From NCBI GenBank assembly GCA_963971575.1, contig OZ020612.1:67267869-67331868 (forward strand): 64,000 bases of DNA; not shown here. Reading direction: 5' to 3'. This DNA is from Liopterus haemorrhoidalis (lineage: Eukaryota > Arthropoda > Insecta > Coleoptera > Dytiscidae). The text below holds more notes on this DNA, generated by a model. The model searched no databases, was not told the origin of the DNA, and was given only the letters and a program-made list of their open reading frames with translations. How positions within the stretch are numbered: the stretch's first letter is position 1.

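Noticed and set aside
62138..63530. Long open frames on the plus strand (up to ~250 codons) across the T1 repeats
   Set aside because: They arise because a stop-free 90-bp unit is repeated in phase; the minus-strand frame continues into DPY-EGF sequence and has the splice sites.
60776..64000. CRISPR-like array (regular 90-bp repeats)
   Set aside because: No unique spacers; the unit is continuous coding sequence in a eukaryotic gene.

Overview
The window is animal, almost certainly insect, nuclear DNA. It is AT-rich, the gene has many short GT-AG introns, and the introns hold typical arthropod transposon debris (mariner, hAT, PIF/Harbinger, THAP/P-type, Penelope-like). I cannot name the species; the 57-79 nt introns would fit a beetle or a similar insect, but that is a guess.

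One gene fills the window: an interior piece of dumpy (dpy), on the minus strand. Dumpy is a giant membrane-anchored protein of the apical extracellular matrix, built from EGF domains and the Dumpy-specific DPY module. I place 56 coding exons, called T1 (right edge, 5' side) to T56 (left edge, 3' side). They total about 31.3 kb of coding sequence, about 10,400 residues. Neither the signal peptide and start nor the ZP domain, membrane segment and stop lies in the window. Every junction is phase 1 and every complete exon is a multiple of three, so all exons are symmetric cassettes.

Layout, right to left (5' to 3'). 64.0-60.8 kb: T1, a mucin-like exon of about 29 near-identical 30-residue repeats ending in a DPY-EGF pair. 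59.6-55.8 kb: three very small exons (T2-T4). 51.9-49.6 kb: T5, a second Ser/Thr-rich exon with the same DPY-EGF tail. 45.5-40.4 kb: small DPY-EGF exons T6-T9. 40.4-37.3 kb: two large EGF exons, T10 and T11. 37.1-24.8 kb: fourteen one-module exons, T12-T25. 24.5-20.7 kb: T26, twelve modules in one intronless 3.8-kb exon. 20.6-14.0 kb: T27-T29 around a 5.5-kb intron. 14.0-0 kb: T30-T56, a genomic tandem array in which four exons (609, 645, 315 and 336 bp) recur every ~2.18 kb.

The main structural result is that the EGF-DPY-EGF modules fall into three sequence classes (X, Y, Z). These keep a strict X-Y-Z order from T11 to the left edge, about 73 modules, whether modules are single exons, fused into large exons or packed in the 2.18-kb array. 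The levels of repetition are domain, module (~106 aa), trimer (~320 aa), hexamer (635 aa, 2.18 kb) and perhaps a four-hexamer unit (8.7 kb).

The introns of the array are tiny and free of transposons. The introns further 5' hold many elements, including a Penelope-like element with inverted terminal repeats and a 14-bp target duplication, a hAT tandem dimer with a nested hAT, a mariner-derived hairpin, and two element families present as inverted pairs in mirror order around 25 kb of the gene.
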